DNA from: an uncultured Gammaproteobacteria bacterium
GTDB lineage: Bacteria; Pseudomonadota; Gammaproteobacteria; Steroidobacterales; Woeseiaceae
Length of the DNA: 14,364 nucleotides
Direction: 5' to 3'
Assembly (NCBI GenBank): GCA_938003715.1
Contig: CALKYK010000075.1
Coordinates: 1 to 14,364, forward strand
The notes beneath the pieces are model-generated. The model made no database searches, had not been told where the DNA came from, and saw only the letters and a list, made by a program, of their open reading frames with translations. Of the stretch, positions 14,330 to 14,364 are shown piece after piece. Position numbers and translations under genes: made by a program. Each line of letters starts with the position of its first letter. Position 1 is the stretch's first letter.

Positions 14330-14364
14330 AAAAAAACCCTTGCCGGACAGGCCGGCAAGGGTTT
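14330..14364 (-). terminator. Strong intrinsic terminator of a minus-strand gene beyond the right edge
   Basis: A perfect 13-bp inverted repeat (14334-14346 with 14352-14364; inner arms TTGCCGG and CCGGCAA) around a 5-base loop. On the minus strand it ends in a run of seven Ts (14336-14330). It must stop transcription coming from the right, 60 bases before halogenase 2. The opposite side is cut by the window edge, so bidirectional action cannot be judged. Confidence 0.85.

Overview
The window reads as a piece of a GC-rich chromosome from an aerobic, probably marine or soil gammaproteobacterium of the Xanthomonadales/Steroidobacter/Woeseia type. This is inferred from gene content: a group I glucokinase, an MFS (not ABC or PTS) sugar porter, a SusB-like GH97 enzyme, tryptophan-halogenase-like genes in a sugar locus, and a divergent Lrp/bkd pair. 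No 16S rRNA or other taxonomic marker is present.

Region 1 (1-1962) lies outside the sugar locus. At the left edge, on the minus strand, is the N-terminal part of a branched-chain 2-oxoacid dehydrogenase E1 alpha subunit. It carries an in-frame TAG at 28-30, after which recognisable E1 alpha sequence continues to the window edge. It is divergent from an Lrp/AsnC regulator (777-1244), the arrangement known for bkdR/bkd in Pseudomonas. A conserved multi-pass membrane protein of unknown function follows (1369-1962).

Region 2 (1964-14364) is a maltose/starch-type alpha-glucan utilisation locus. It holds glucokinase (minus) divergent from a LacI-family regulator (plus). An apparent minus-strand operon is read from high to low coordinates: halogenase-like flavoprotein 1, secreted GH97 alpha-glucosidase, palindromic repeat element, MFS sugar transporter, GH13 lipoprotein. 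A secreted GH13 cyclomaltodextrinase/neopullulanase-like enzyme (plus) is divergent from halogenase 1. A second halogenase-like flavoprotein (minus) sits at the right, just downstream of a strong intrinsic terminator that must end a minus-strand gene beyond the window, by analogy a TonB-dependent receptor.

Proposed flow (inference): an outer-membrane receptor outside the window imports maltodextrins; periplasmic GH13 and GH97 enzymes cut them to small sugars; the MFS protein carries glucose or maltose inward; Glk phosphorylates glucose; the LacI protein senses a sugar and controls the cluster. The part without an assigned role is the pair of flavin-dependent halogenase homologues. Both keep the catalytic Lys, the WxWxIP motif and the catalytic Glu, and one is coupled to the GH97 gene through a TAATG stop/start overlap. 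Such halogenases recur beside TonB-dependent receptors and glycoside hydrolases in proteobacteria, and their physiological substrate is, to my knowledge, unresolved. No CRISPR array, tRNA, rRNA or insertion sequence was seen. No gene-free stretch exceeds 300 bases.
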